A stretch of DNA of 64,000 nucleotides, taken from Brevibacillus dissolubilis (GTDB lineage Bacteria > Bacillota > Bacilli > Brevibacillales > Brevibacillaceae). Both the position numbers and the translations under genes were made by a program. The notes below the pieces were generated by a model. The model saw only the letters and a list, made by a program, of their open reading frames with translations. It had not been told where the DNA came from and did no database searches. This document shows positions 8,620 through 16,249 of the stretch, piece by piece (positions within the stretch are counted from its first letter, which is position 1; each line of letters starts with the position of its first letter). The stretch is from the NCBI RefSeq assembly GCF_006170445.1, contig NZ_VCNA01000003.1, positions 372,001 to 436,000 on the forward strand, read 5' to 3'.

Positions 8620-9159
8620 TTATTTCACTTCGATCGTAAGCGTCTTTTTCACGCCGTAGGAGCTGTGGTCGTTGTTGGCAAGCTCCAGCATGATGGTGTG
8701 TTTGCCTGCAGGAACGTCTTTGTATACATACGTGCTGTCAAAAATCTTAGCTACCTTTTTGCTGTCCAGATAGAGGTGGACGTGGCCCTCACCATGCTTG
8801 TTGTCCTTGCCCATGTTCTCCAGAGAGAAGCGGAAATTTTTGACGGTGAGATTCAGGTGGAGATCATCCCCTTGAAGCTGGTGCTTCACTTCAAAGCTCG
8901 GCTGGGCTTGACTCGGGCTTGACGCACTGACGGTGACAGCCTCTGGCTGCTTGGCGCTGGACTTGTCATCCTCTGTCTTGGGTGATGTGGCTGATGGTTC
9001 TACCGATTGGGCCTCCTGCTGTTTGTGGGCATGCTGCTCTGCACCTGCGTCGGGCAAAGACTTGCTCATATGGTGATCGTAGTAGAATAGGGACGCTTCC
9101 ACGCCAGCTACAATGATGAGTCCATACATGAAGCGTTCCATGATGCGTTTCCAGTTCAT
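8620..9159 (-). CDS. Membrane-anchored protein with C-terminal beta domain
   Basis: 179 aa. A single N-terminal membrane helix (residues 10-27), a polar Ser/Gln/Ala/Pro linker (40-85), then a C-terminal domain with 'GEGHVHLYLD', 'VPAGKHTIMLELANNDHSSYG', a pattern seen in DUF4399/YtkA-like domains that often accompany copper handling. Overall plan (anchor, low-complexity linker, small Ig-like domain) is the same as in the gene at 20524-21084. Function unknown. Confidence 0.6.
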   Translation of the reverse strand: MNWKRIMERFMYGLIIVAGVEASLFYYDHHMSKSLPDAGAEQHAHKQQEAQSVEPSATSPKTEDDKSSAKQPEAVTVSASSPSQAQPSFEVKHQLQGDDLHLNLTVKNFRFSLENMGKDNKHGEGHVHLYLDSKKVAKIFDSTYVYKDVPAGKHTIMLELANNDHSSYGVKKTLTIEVK

Positions 9160-9276
9160 CGAGACACACTCCTTGTTTTGATACGATTGGTCTAGTAGGT
9201 AGTGTGTCCGTTTTTTTGGTGTTTTATTGGTGTGCGGAGCAATAAAATCGTATTTCTTTTCTAGGAGGTGATCCTA

Positions 9277-9417
9277 ATGAAAACGAACAAGCACTTCCCA
9301 AACAACACCGTTGACCAAAAGATGCGTGAGACCTTCTCCAACGATCCAAAATCCGGTGGGCAAAGGGATTCAGAGCTCCAAGTACGATTGGAGTTCCTAA
9401 TCGTGATAATTCGATGA
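9277..9417 (+). CDS. 46-aa peptide with exceptionally strong ribosome site
   Basis: Short ORF starting MKTNKHFPNN, not recognised with certainty. The support is translational: AGGAGGTGATCC ends 4 nt before the ATG and is complementary over 12 nt to the 16S rRNA 3' tail. A terminator hairpin follows 20 bp after the stop (9437-9473). The N-terminal half is hydrophilic (residues 1-32), and the C-terminus (VRLEFLIVIIR) is hydrophobic, which could reflect a frameshift near the end or a short membrane-seeking tail. Confidence 0.6.
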   Translation: MKTNKHFPNNTVDQKMRETFSNDPKSGGQRDSELQVRLEFLIVIIR

Positions 9418-9436
9418 TATAAATGATCTCATAATA

Positions 9437-9473
9437 AAACTCCCCCTGTTGAGAAAACAGGAAGGGAGTTTTT
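9437..9473 (+). terminator. Terminator after 46-aa peptide gene
   Basis: AACTCCC pairs with GGGAGTT (inner CCTGTT/AACAGG), followed by TTTTC. Confidence 0.85.
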
Positions 9474-9586
9474 CGTCACTGTGACTCTACTTTTCAATCG
9501 CTTATGTGATATCGCTTTTTTCTGTTCAGAATTGAGGAATTGATAGGACACCGGTTTCTTCAAGCATAGAGCTAAAGTCGGGACAT

Positions 9587-10282
9587 TTACGCTTGTGGCG
9601 CGGATACTCCCAGGCAGATTTTCGCCTGTGGCGTTGCTGAACCCAGACAGATTTTCGCTTGCGGTTCCGGCGTTCCCAGACAGATTTTTGCTTGCGCTTC
9701 CGGTGCTCCTAGACAGATTTTTGCCTGCGCTTCCGGCGTTCCCAGACACACTTTTGCCTGCGCTTCCGCCGCTCCCAGACAGATTTTTGCCTGCGCTTCC
9801 GCCGTTCCTAGGCAGACTTTTGCCTGCGCTTCCGCCGGCGCACTTGGGGATGCTCCGAGCAAAGTCTGCTCGACGCGCTCCAGCAAACGCATGGTTCTCA
9901 CGGTCAATTCATTAAAATATTTCTCGCCGAATTCCGCTTCGTACAGGCTCATCGTCGACTCAAAAACATTATTCAGTGTAGGCCGCTCCTCCTCTGGTCT
10001 CCCAAATCCACCATAGTGGTCCATCAAGCCTCCGAGATAATTCATACAATCATGATAATAGCTGCGCGGGTTCATCATATGCAAATGCCACATTTCATCA
10101 ATATCGTGGCTCGGAGCAAGCGGCTGGTGAGGGTATTTCGAAGCCAAATAGAGGAATCTACGATAACGCTCCTCGATCTTTTTCAGCGACTCGACATCCA
10201 TCACTCTCAGAACACCATCGCTTTTCAGTGCCGTCGCTACAAGATCCGCAGTCAAAACAGGCAATTGTACATCCGTTACCAT
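9587..10282 (-). CDS. GRDP-like protein with C-terminal undecapeptide repeats
   Basis: 231 aa. Residues 1-150 resemble the glycine-rich-domain-containing-protein-like domain (GRDP, PF07173-type): 'SHDIDEMWHLHMMNP' is the diagnostic HD..W..H..P motif. The rest is an array of seven 11-residue units of consensus [AP]EAQAK[IV]CLG[TA], then a partial unit ending SAPQA. Each unit has one Lys and one Cys; KxCLG is invariant in all seven. AGGAG lies 9 nt before the ATG. No modifying enzyme, transporter or protease is adjacent; the nearest genes are a Crp/Fnr regulator upstream and the 46-aa peptide gene on the other strand. Function unknown. Confidence 0.75.
   Translation of the reverse strand: MVTDVQLPVLTADLVATALKSDGVLRVMDVESLKKIEERYRRFLYLASKYPHQPLAPSHDIDEMWHLHMMNPRSYYHDCMNYLGGLMDHYGGFGRPEEERPTLNNVFESTMSLYEAEFGEKYFNELTVRTMRLLERVEQTLLGASPSAPAEAQAKVCLGTAEAQAKICLGAAEAQAKVCLGTPEAQAKICLGAPEAQAKICLGTPEPQAKICLGSATPQAKICLGVSAPQA
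9590..9835 (-). repeat. 33-nt tandem repeats, 7 in-frame copies plus partial
   Basis: Seven 33-nt units (9605-9835) plus a partial unit (9590-9604) within the GRDP-like gene. Units differ by a few silent or conservative changes (ATC/GTC for I/V, GCG/CCG for A/P), while the TGT-CTG-GG core (Cys-Leu-Gly) is kept. The array also keeps two other frames open, which explains spurious overlapping reading frames here. Confidence 0.9.
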
Positions 10283-10435
10283 CTGAAATCACTCCTGTTA
10301 TTGTGATTGTTGCACACAGTTACTTTATTTTGTTATATATACAGATATTAACAATTAATTTTAAATACTTTGAAATTTTTAAAGAATATTATCCGTTGTT
10401 TATGGGAGCATTCTACCGTATTAGGCTCATCTATA

Positions 10436-10467
10436 CAAAAATACTCCTTTCGCATGGAAAGGAGTTC
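10436..10467 (-). terminator. Terminator after Crp/Fnr gene
   Basis: ACTCCTTTC pairs with GAAAGGAGT; on the minus strand it is followed by ATTTTTG. The rest of 10283-10435 is AT-rich with no gene seen. Confidence 0.8.
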
Positions 10468-10496
10468 TTGGTAGCTCTTGTATTCGATTGCATGAA

Positions 10497-11000
10497 TTAT
10501 GTGGAGTATCTCTGCTTCAAAATCCGATTGACCGTCTCCCGCCGTACCCCGATCAGCTGGCCGATCTCCTCTTGGGTCAACACCTGCGTCAGATTAGACT
10601 CCGGGAAATACGAGCCAAACCATGCCTCCAACAATTCCAGCCGTTGGATCGGCGCGACGGCGGTGAGCATGTCGATGCGCTGTTGCATCATGCGCAGCTT
10701 GGTCTGTAACAGCATAGCGACATCGCGGTACTGCTCTGGATTCTCAGCCAGCCGCTGGTACCATTCCGCTCCAGGGATCACCTCGACCTCGCTGGTCATC
10801 AGGGCGATCGCGGTGCCGTGGTAGTCTTTTGGCGATATCAATGAGTGATGCGGGATATACTCTCCCGGCACGATAATATTGAACAAAAACTGACTGCCGT
10901 CCTCCTGTAGCCGCAGTACTTTGAACAGCCCGCTTTTGACATGGTACAATGGGCCTGATTCGCCTTGCCGGAACAAGACGTCCCCTCTATGTAAAATCAC
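10497..11000 (-). CDS. Crp/Fnr family transcriptional regulator
   Basis: About 167 aa, shorter than the usual 220-230 because the N-terminus begins late in the cyclic-nucleotide-binding beta roll (GDVLFRQGESG). It continues with the dimer helix (residues 90-115) and a C-terminal winged helix: 'LTQEEIGQLIGVRRETVNRIL' is the HTH. No Fnr-type Cys cluster is seen. The GTG at 11000 is chosen because GGAG lies 8 nt upstream; a GTG three codons earlier overlaps that site. Ligand and targets unknown. Confidence 0.88.
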   Translation of the reverse strand: MILHRGDVLFRQGESGPLYHVKSGLFKVLRLQEDGSQFLFNIIVPGEYIPHHSLISPKDYHGTAIALMTSEVEVIPGAEWYQRLAENPEQYRDVAMLLQTKLRMMQQRIDMLTAVAPIQRLELLEAWFGSYFPESNLTQVLTQEEIGQLIGVRRETVNRILKQRYST

Positions 11001-11109
11001 CCGGTTCACTCCTCTGCAAAAACTCTCTTTTCTCTATGATTGTAACAAACTTGTCCATGTCAGACAAAAACGACCTGCCAGAATAGTAGGTCGTTTCTAT
11101 ATGGGCGGA

Positions 11110-11208
11110 TTAGTCGCGGTCACTGAGAAAGAAAAACAGCACCACTACAATGATGATAATCCACAAAATCTCCTCGTTATCGCCACCGAAGCTGTCGAAG
11201 AAACCCAT
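11110..11208 (-). CDS. 32-aa single-span membrane peptide (YjcZ-like)
   Basis: Starts MGFFDSFGGDNEEILW and then a long aliphatic/aromatic helix (IIIIVVVLFFFL), ending SDRD. AAGGGGG lies 7 nt before the ATG. The plan resembles the tiny YjcZ/sporulation-associated membrane peptides of Bacillales, which are often multicopy. Function unknown. Confidence 0.65.
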   Translation of the reverse strand: MGFFDSFGGDNEEILWIIIIVVVLFFFLSDRD

Positions 11209-11351
11209 GTGAATCCCCCTTTCCTCGTGTACGCTACAGCCTATGCCCGAAGCGGGCGATGTGTTACACGAGGGGAGCGCCGTTTCAGTACCATCCGGGC
11301 CCACTGCATAGGGATAAGCGGACTCCCCGATGAACTCCTCGTTGCAAAAGC

Positions 11352-12416
11352 TTACTTCAGCCATCCCACAACCAGATGGACGTAAGGGGTGAGTTGTTCG
11401 ACTTGTACCGTAAAGCCTAACTGCCGGGCGGCCTCACTCAAGCGGGTGCGGTCGGCATAATGCTCATCTTCGATCGACTCTACGGTGCTGTGTTCCCCGC
11501 GTTGCTTCAGTTCATCTAGCTGTGCGGATCTGCTCGCTTCGTCGGCAAACATCAGATCGGCAATCGCAAAACGGCCCCCCGGCTTGAGTACCCGCTTGCA
11601 TTCGGTGAGCGCCAGAACCTTCTGCTCCTCGGTCAGATGATGCAGAGCGTAGGTGCTTACAACAAAGTCAAACTGGTGATCCAAATACGGCAGCGCCAAA
11701 AAATTGCCCAGCTTGGTCTCGACGCTCGGGTTCTTTTCTTTGCAGAGCCGCAGCATCTCGGTTGACTGGTCGGTGGCGGACATCTGACGTGTCAGATGGG
11801 TAAAGCGTTTGACCAGATTTCCCGTACCAGTACCGATATCCAGACCATGCTCTTCTGCGGCGGGTGCTGTGATGGTGACGACACGATCCAGCACCTGTTC
11901 ATAATTTTCATGCGGTTTGAATCCATTCTGATCTGACTCCTGCTGTCGGTTCACCATGTCGTCATAGGTCGAAGCCATCCGGTTAAAATCCCAACGGTCC
12001 ACCCACTGCTGACGGGTCTGACGCAGGCGTTTATTCCCTTCAGCCAGCGTATAGAGTGCCGACGGATCAAGTGCCGCATCCTCGCGCAGCTTTTCAATCA
12101 TCGACTCGGTCGTCTGAATCATATGCTTGAGCTCTACCCAACGGTCATACATATAAGAGCGCTGCAGCTCCAGATACGGCAAAATATCTCCGCCATCCCG
12201 GCCGGTGGTTTGGGACAGTACCTTTTTGATCCCGTCAATCGACATCCCCACCTCCCGCAACGCAATGATGGTCTGAAGACGCCATGCTTCCTCCTCCGTA
12301 AACGTGCGGTAGCCTGACTGATCTTCCTTGGCTGGAGAAAGCAGTCCTTTTTGCTCGTAAAATCGGATCGCTCGTGGTGTGATTTGCAGACGATCGGAAA
12401 TTTCTTTGATGTGCAT
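11352..12416 (-). CDS. MerR regulator fused to SAM-dependent methyltransferase
   Basis: 354 aa. Residues 1-70 are a MerR winged HTH (HIKEISDRLQITPRAIRFYE, typical), then a helical linker to about 150, then a class I methyltransferase with the SAM motif LDIGTGTGN near residue 195 and 'GGRFAIADLM' later. The fusion suggests a regulator whose sensor is a methyltransferase-fold domain binding SAM or a substrate, or a bifunctional enzyme. ATG 12416 is preferred (AGGG 9 nt upstream) over the ATG at 12425. Its promoter has the 19-bp spacing of MerR-activated promoters (12458-12488). Confidence 0.88.
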   Translation of the reverse strand: MHIKEISDRLQITPRAIRFYEQKGLLSPAKEDQSGYRTFTEEEAWRLQTIIALREVGMSIDGIKKVLSQTTGRDGGDILPYLELQRSYMYDRWVELKHMIQTTESMIEKLREDAALDPSALYTLAEGNKRLRQTRQQWVDRWDFNRMASTYDDMVNRQQESDQNGFKPHENYEQVLDRVVTITAPAAEEHGLDIGTGTGNLVKRFTHLTRQMSATDQSTEMLRLCKEKNPSVETKLGNFLALPYLDHQFDFVVSTYALHHLTEEQKVLALTECKRVLKPGGRFAIADLMFADEASRSAQLDELKQRGEHSTVESIEDEHYADRTRLSEAARQLGFTVQVEQLTPYVHLVVGWLK

Positions 12417-12457
12417 GTATGTCATCCCTGCCTGTTCGTTTATGTGTTCTTGGTATC

Positions 12458-12488
12458 ATCATAAACGTTGACGTTACGTTAATGTAAA
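12458..12488 (-). promoter_or_regulatory. MerR-type promoter with 19-bp spacer and dyad operator
   Basis: Minus strand: -35 TTTACA (12483-12488), 19-bp spacer, -10 TATGAT (12458-12463). Between them lies an imperfect dyad, ACATTAACG - TAA - CGTCAACGT (12465-12485). Long spacers with a central dyad are the hallmark of MerR operators, so the regulator probably controls its own gene. Confidence 0.75.
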
Positions 12489-12555
12489 GTGGGAGATTCG
12501 GATATTTTGTAGGGTTTTGGTTTTTCTATTCTTTTTGTTATCTAATGGTTCCGCT

Positions 12556-12786
12556 GGGAGAGACGACGGCTTGCAAGCAGCGAGCCTCTTTTAAAACCTG
12601 CTCAGTGGAAGAAAAAGAACGAGCGATCTTGCTTCCTTGCATATGTCCAGGGGCAACCTCTCCGTTCGAGTCCGCTTCCTCGAACCCTTTTGCACCGGTC
12701 TTAGCTCGTTCTTTTTCTGAGCGGCCAGTGCTAACACCTCGCGGGTTTTAAAGAAGGCGAGCGGATTGCAAGCCGTCGTCTCTCCC
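12556..12786. repeat. R1 repeat, copy A (231 bp, nested inverted repeats)
   Basis: The outer arms (12556-12576 and 12766-12786) are perfect 21-nt inverted repeats ending in GGCTTGCAA. A second stem AAAAAGAACGAGC (12612-12624) pairs with 12704-12716. Between the stems are the family's TTTTAAAACC/GGTTTTAAA segments and a central CAGGGGCAACC region. There is no coding potential. It is the only feature between the MerR promoter and the CBS gene terminator. Confidence 0.9.
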
Positions 12787-12808
12787 TTCCCCCCAATCAA
12801 TGATAATA

Positions 12809-12842
12809 GAAAAAACACACCCGAGCAGTACCCGAGTGTGTC
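12809..12842 (-). terminator. Terminator after CBS gene
   Basis: ACACAC/GTGTGT stem with a partly paired CGGG interior; followed by TTTTTT on the minus strand. Confidence 0.75.
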
Positions 12843-12857
12843 CCATTAAAATTAAAT

Positions 12858-13298
12858 TTATTGTTGATGCTGACCAGTTGTCTCAGAAATCACAGCAAGC
12901 GCTTCGCCCGCTTCGTTTTGAAGCACGTTGCGTACTGCAAGGTCACCGATGGCTACGATCCCCACCAGCTTTCCGTTATCCACAACTGGAAGACGGCGGA
13001 TTTGTTCTTTCGCCATGAGGCGTGCTGCATCATCCGCAGTCATTTCAGGAGTCACCACGACGACACCTTTGGACATCACATCTTCTACCTTTGCAGAGCC
13101 TTCGCGTTTTTCTGCCAGGCCGCGAACAACGATGTCACGGTCGGTGATGACACCCACAACGTCTTTTTCTTCATTAACAACTGGAATAATCCCTACATTC
13201 CAGTCTCTCATTTTCACCGCTACTTCATATACGTTATCGAGCAAAGTTACAGTGGAAACGTCTTTGGTCATGATTTCACGCACAATGCGTTGAGCCAT
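12858..13298 (-). CDS. CBS domain pair protein
   Basis: 146 aa consisting of two CBS motifs (residues 8-60 and 72-125), 'MTKDVSTVTL...VVGVITDRDIV' and 'VMSKGVVVVTPE...LVGIVAIGDL'. Such stand-alone Bateman modules bind adenine nucleotides and act as energy sensors, but partners are unknown. AAGGAGGAG lies 8 nt before the ATG. Similar to the B. subtilis YhcV/YkuL-type proteins. Confidence 0.9.
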   Translation of the reverse strand: MAQRIVREIMTKDVSTVTLLDNVYEVAVKMRDWNVGIIPVVNEEKDVVGVITDRDIVVRGLAEKREGSAKVEDVMSKGVVVVTPEMTADDAARLMAKEQIRRLPVVDNGKLVGIVAIGDLAVRNVLQNEAGEALAVISETTGQHQQ

Positions 13299-13405
13299 TA
13301 CAAATCTCCTCCTTCCAAGATATCGTTTGTATTGTCTCCTGACGCATCTTTTTTCATGCAAAAATGGAGTTCGTGACAACTTTGTAGACATTTCTGCATT
13401 GGCGA

Positions 13406-13434
13406 TTGCACTTATAGCAAAAAACTACTATCAT
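13406..13434 (+). promoter_or_regulatory. Sigma-A-type promoter for yugN
   Basis: TTGCAC (13406-13411), 17 bp, TATCAT (13429-13434), 35 bp ahead of the yugN start. Confidence 0.55.
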
Positions 13435-13468
13435 AAGAGAGTGAATATCCTTGAGGAGTGAAGACTAG

Positions 13469-13813
13469 ATGTTAATTAAAGATACAGGCATTGGCAACCT
13501 CGAAGGTACGCTCGCTGACCTTGATCATGCTTTCGATGCCATCGGTTTTTATCGTGGAGCTTGGGATTATGCTCACGCTACATATGACTTCAAAATCGTT
13601 GATAAAGGTCAAGCTTACTACCTCCGTATTCAGGGTCATGCGATCGAAGGCAAGCTGGAAGATCCAGATGCAATCCTGAAGCTGGAAGAGCCATTCTTGG
13701 GTAAACACCTCTTCCCACACGGTCTCGACTACGATGCACCAATGCCAGACCCAGTTCTCAACATCGCGAAACAAAAACTTGCGGCTCTCAAAGAAAAACT
13801 GAGCAGCCACTAA
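13469..13813 (+). CDS. yugN: YugN-like family protein
   Basis: 114 aa of the YugN-like family (PF08868 type), unknown function. The family traits seen are 'GAWDYAHATYDFKI' in the middle and the C-terminal 'GKHLFPHGLDYDAPMP'. GAGGAG precedes the ATG by about 12 nt. It has its own promoter and terminator. It lies just before ftsW, which has its own start region. Confidence 0.85.
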   Translation: MLIKDTGIGNLEGTLADLDHAFDAIGFYRGAWDYAHATYDFKIVDKGQAYYLRIQGHAIEGKLEDPDAILKLEEPFLGKHLFPHGLDYDAPMPDPVLNIAKQKLAALKEKLSSH

Positions 13814-13819
13814 TAAACC

Positions 13820-13853
13820 AAACAGAGAGGAGAGCTTCGCGCCTCTCTGTTTC
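13820..13853 (+). terminator. Terminator between yugN and ftsW
   Basis: AACAGAGAGG pairs with CCTCTCTGTT, followed by TTC; the T run is weak, so it may only attenuate. Confidence 0.65.
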
Positions 13854-13876
13854 ACGTAAAGGGGGTATTTTCTCCG

Positions 13877-15037
13877 ATGAAATCACGAGGCGTCCCTGAT
13901 TTCCTGCTCTTGATTCTTGCCTTTTTGCTAGTAGGCTTCGGGATTACCATGGTGATTAGCTCCAGTTACATCTACGCCTCAACTGGTATTTATACTTTCA
14001 AAGGATGCCCCACAGAACTATGCGGCGGGGACGGGCTGTATTTTGCCAAAAAGCAGATCATGTGGGCCATTATGGGGCTTGTTGGGATGTTGTTTGCGAT
14101 GAACGTCCCCTTTGCTTTCTATAAAAAACGTTTTTTTGCGATTGGATTTACGAGTATCCTGATTCTGCTGATGGTTCTGATTCCGGGGATCGGTAATGAA
14201 GCCAACGGGGCCCGCTCCTGGATTAAAATCGGTCCGATGAGTCTGCAGACTTCAGAGTTCGCCAAGCTTGGGCTGATCCTCTATCTCTCTGCCATTGTTG
14301 CCAGAAAAGGAGACCAGTTCCGAGATTTCAAAAAGGGTCTGATTCCTCCTTTGGTCATCACGGCTCTGTTTTTCATCTTAGTGGCCCTGCAGCCTGACTT
14401 GGGTACGGCGGCGATCATGCTCGGTACAGCCGGGGTGATTCTTGTCGCTGGCGGTGCGAGGCTGTCCCATCTGTTTATACTGACAGTTCCGCCTTTTGGC
14501 CTGATTGTGACCACCTATATCCTTACCAAAGACCACGCGCTGTCCCGTGTCTTATCGTACACTGACCCGTGGAACGATATGCTCGGCAGTGACTACCATC
14601 TCGTTCAGTCGTTCTTCGCGATTGCGCGGGGCGGGATGTTTGGATCTGGTTTTGGTCAGAGTTTGCAGAAGTATCTGTATCTGCCAGAAGCACACACGGA
14701 CTTTATCTTCTCGGTGATTGCAGAGGAGCTGGGTTTCCTTGGCACTTGTCTCTTCCTCCTGATTTATATTGCATTTTTGCTGCGCGGGATTTTTATCTGT
14801 CTCAAATCCCAGGACACGTTCGCCAGCCTCGCTGGGGTCGGCATCGTCGCGATGATCGGGATTCAGGCGATGATCAATATCGGCGGTGTCACGGGGACGA
14901 TTCCGATTACCGGGGTTCCGTTGCCTTTTGTGAGTTATGGGGGGTCCTCCCTGTTGGTATGTATGATCGGGACAGGCATTCTGCTAAGTGCTTCGCGTGA
15001 AGTGAACAAGCAGAAGACTGTGGGGAATAATGCGTAA
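13877..15037 (+). CDS. ftsW: FtsW/RodA/SpoVE family peptidoglycan glycosyltransferase
   Basis: 386-aa polytopic membrane protein (about 10 helices) that polymerises lipid II with a cognate class B PBP. Seen: 'GNEANGARSWIKIGPMSLQTSEFAKL' (early conserved block), 'SRVLSYTDPWND' loop, 'LPEAHTDFIFSVIAEELGF' and the C-terminal 'PITGVPLPFVSYGGSS' signature. An extra Cys-containing external loop (GCPTELCGGDG, residues 45-55) is unusual. In Bacillus ftsW (ylaO) lies beside ylaN; here ylaN is 6 kb away. FtsW against SpoVE is not settled by sequence alone. Confidence 0.9.
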   Translation: MKSRGVPDFLLLILAFLLVGFGITMVISSSYIYASTGIYTFKGCPTELCGGDGLYFAKKQIMWAIMGLVGMLFAMNVPFAFYKKRFFAIGFTSILILLMVLIPGIGNEANGARSWIKIGPMSLQTSEFAKLGLILYLSAIVARKGDQFRDFKKGLIPPLVITALFFILVALQPDLGTAAIMLGTAGVILVAGGARLSHLFILTVPPFGLIVTTYILTKDHALSRVLSYTDPWNDMLGSDYHLVQSFFAIARGGMFGSGFGQSLQKYLYLPEAHTDFIFSVIAEELGFLGTCLFLLIYIAFLLRGIFICLKSQDTFASLAGVGIVAMIGIQAMINIGGVTGTIPITGVPLPFVSYGGSSLLVCMIGTGILLSASREVNKQKTVGNNA

Positions 15038-15044
15038 AAAAAAT

Positions 15045-15084
15045 GAGGCTGTCGACGGATTGTGGTCGGCGGTCTTCTTTTTTT
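15045..15084 (+). terminator. Terminator-like hairpin after ftsW
   Basis: GAGGCTGTCGAC and the GTCGGCGGTC side form an imperfect stem, followed by seven T. A similar hairpin (GAGGCTGTCGG..) precedes the other R2 copy at 58.6 kb, so it may be part of that repeat. Confidence 0.65.
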
Positions 15085-15110
15085 GATTCATACTCCGGGA
15101 GGAGTGTGGG

Positions 15111-15194
15111 GAGTGTGAGGAGCATCTGTTTTCCAGTCGCCTTTCCCTCACTTCGTTCAGCCGGTCTCCTTACAAACAGATGCTCCTCACACTC
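15111..15194. repeat. R2 hairpin repeat, copy 1
   Basis: The outer arms 15111-15131 and 15174-15194 are perfectly complementary over 21 nt. The apical part TTCCAGTCGCCTTTCCCTC .. GCCGGTCTCCTTAC is nearly the same as in copy 2 (58697-58788), while the stem sequence is completely different, i.e. co-varying. Confidence 0.88.
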
Positions 15195-15280
15195 TCTTGC
15201 TGGCCTGCAGGAAAAAGAAGAAGAGGGCGTCCAGCTATCGTGGGGAGCCGTGTTATTTTTTACACATATAGAGGTGAATG

Positions 15281-15459
15281 GGAGGAAAAAGAAAGGACGA
15301 TTCGACTTCTTCGAATCGTCCCAGGGGAAACCCCTTCGTTTGCTTCAGCTTCTTCGAGCCTTTTTCCCCGTACGTAGTCCTTTCTTTTTTTGGAGCGGAC
15401 AGTCTTGACCCCTTTGGGTTTTTAAAGAAGGCAAGCCACTTGCAAGCTGCCGACTCTTC
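15281..15459. repeat. R1 repeat, copy B (left arm missing)
   Basis: 179 bp nearly identical (about five differences) to 15601-15779 of copy C, offset by exactly 320 bp; the left outer arm is absent and replaced by unrelated sequence. Second stem AAAAAGAAAGGAC (15286-15298) still pairs with 15377-15389. Looks like a recent local duplication. Confidence 0.88.
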
Positions 15460-15548
15460 GAACTAAGCATAAACATCTCAAATATGATGTTTTTTCCTTT
15501 TTATCTTTTTCTTTTGCAACGATGGTTTGACCTTGCTCTACGGCTGGC

Positions 15549-15780
15549 AGGAGAGGCGGCAGCTTGCAAGGGGTGCGCCTCTTTTAAAAACCAACCGAGC
15601 GGAGGAAAAAGAAAGGACGATTCGACTTCTTCGAATCGTCCCAGGGGAAACCCCTTCGTTTGGTTCAGCTTCTTCGAGCCTTTTTCCCCGTACGTAGTCC
15701 TTTCTTTTTCTGGAGCGGACAGTCTTGACCCCTTCGGGTTTTTAAAGAAGGCAAGCCACTTGCAAGCTGCCGCCTCTCCT
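15549..15780. repeat. R1 repeat, copy C (232 bp)
   Basis: Perfect 22-nt outer inverted repeats (15549-15570/15759-15780; inner end GCAGCTTGCAAG). The second stem is 15606-15618/15697-15709. Between the second-stem arms are a small hairpin ACGATTCGA/TCGAATCGT and GGGG-AAA-CCCC. The reading frames across this region are by-products of the repeat. Confidence 0.9.
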
Positions 15781-15800
15781 AACCCCACGCCACAAAAAGG

Positions 15801-16148
15801 TCACACGGCCGTCTCAATCCCCTCCACACGCACGTTAACCTCACGCACGATCAACCCTGTAAACGTTTCCACATTCTCTTTTACTTTATCCTGCAGTTCA
15901 AGACACAGCTGATGAATCCTTGCTCCATAGCGTACCTGCACACGCATTTCAATGACCGCACCATCTTCACCGAGCGAAACCAAAATGCCCTTCGTCAGAT
16001 TTTTGCCACCGGCGCCAAAACGTTTGCTCAAGTCCTCGTACAGACCACCGTTGCCAAGGGCCAAGCCTTCGATTTCGAGCGCGGCCATACCGGCAAACAC
16101 GGCTACCACATGATCGGCGACAAACACCTCTCCTCTGGTCTTCTCCAT
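15801..16148 (-). CDS. Asp23/Gls24 family envelope protein
   Basis: 115 aa, DUF322/Asp23 family (YloU/YqhY kin). 'GEVFVADHVVAVFAGMAALEIEGLA' at the N-terminus and the C-terminal 'V...VNVRVEGI' strand are typical. These proteins are linked to the membrane and to cell-envelope or fatty-acid homeostasis; precise role unknown. GAGGAGGGG lies about 6 nt before the ATG. Confidence 0.9.
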   Translation of the reverse strand: MEKTRGEVFVADHVVAVFAGMAALEIEGLALGNGGLYEDLSKRFGAGGKNLTKGILVSLGEDGAVIEMRVQVRYGARIHQLCLELQDKVKENVETFTGLIVREVNVRVEGIETAV

Positions 16149-16249
16149 GGGACTCCCCTCCTCATTGGGCCATCTATTACAAGTTCATTCACAATTTTTC
16201 TCAACATTCCTTTATCGTGTAAAAAATCCTTCGACATTTCACAGTGCCA

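Noticed and set aside
9595-9915. Open frames on the plus strand and in another minus frame over the undecapeptide array
   Set aside because: Produced by the 33-nt repeat; only the GRDP-like frame has a ribosome site and a conserved domain.
15043-15912. Open frames across the repeat-rich region after ftsW
   Set aside because: They coincide with R1/R2 repeats, which show stem covariation rather than coding constraint.
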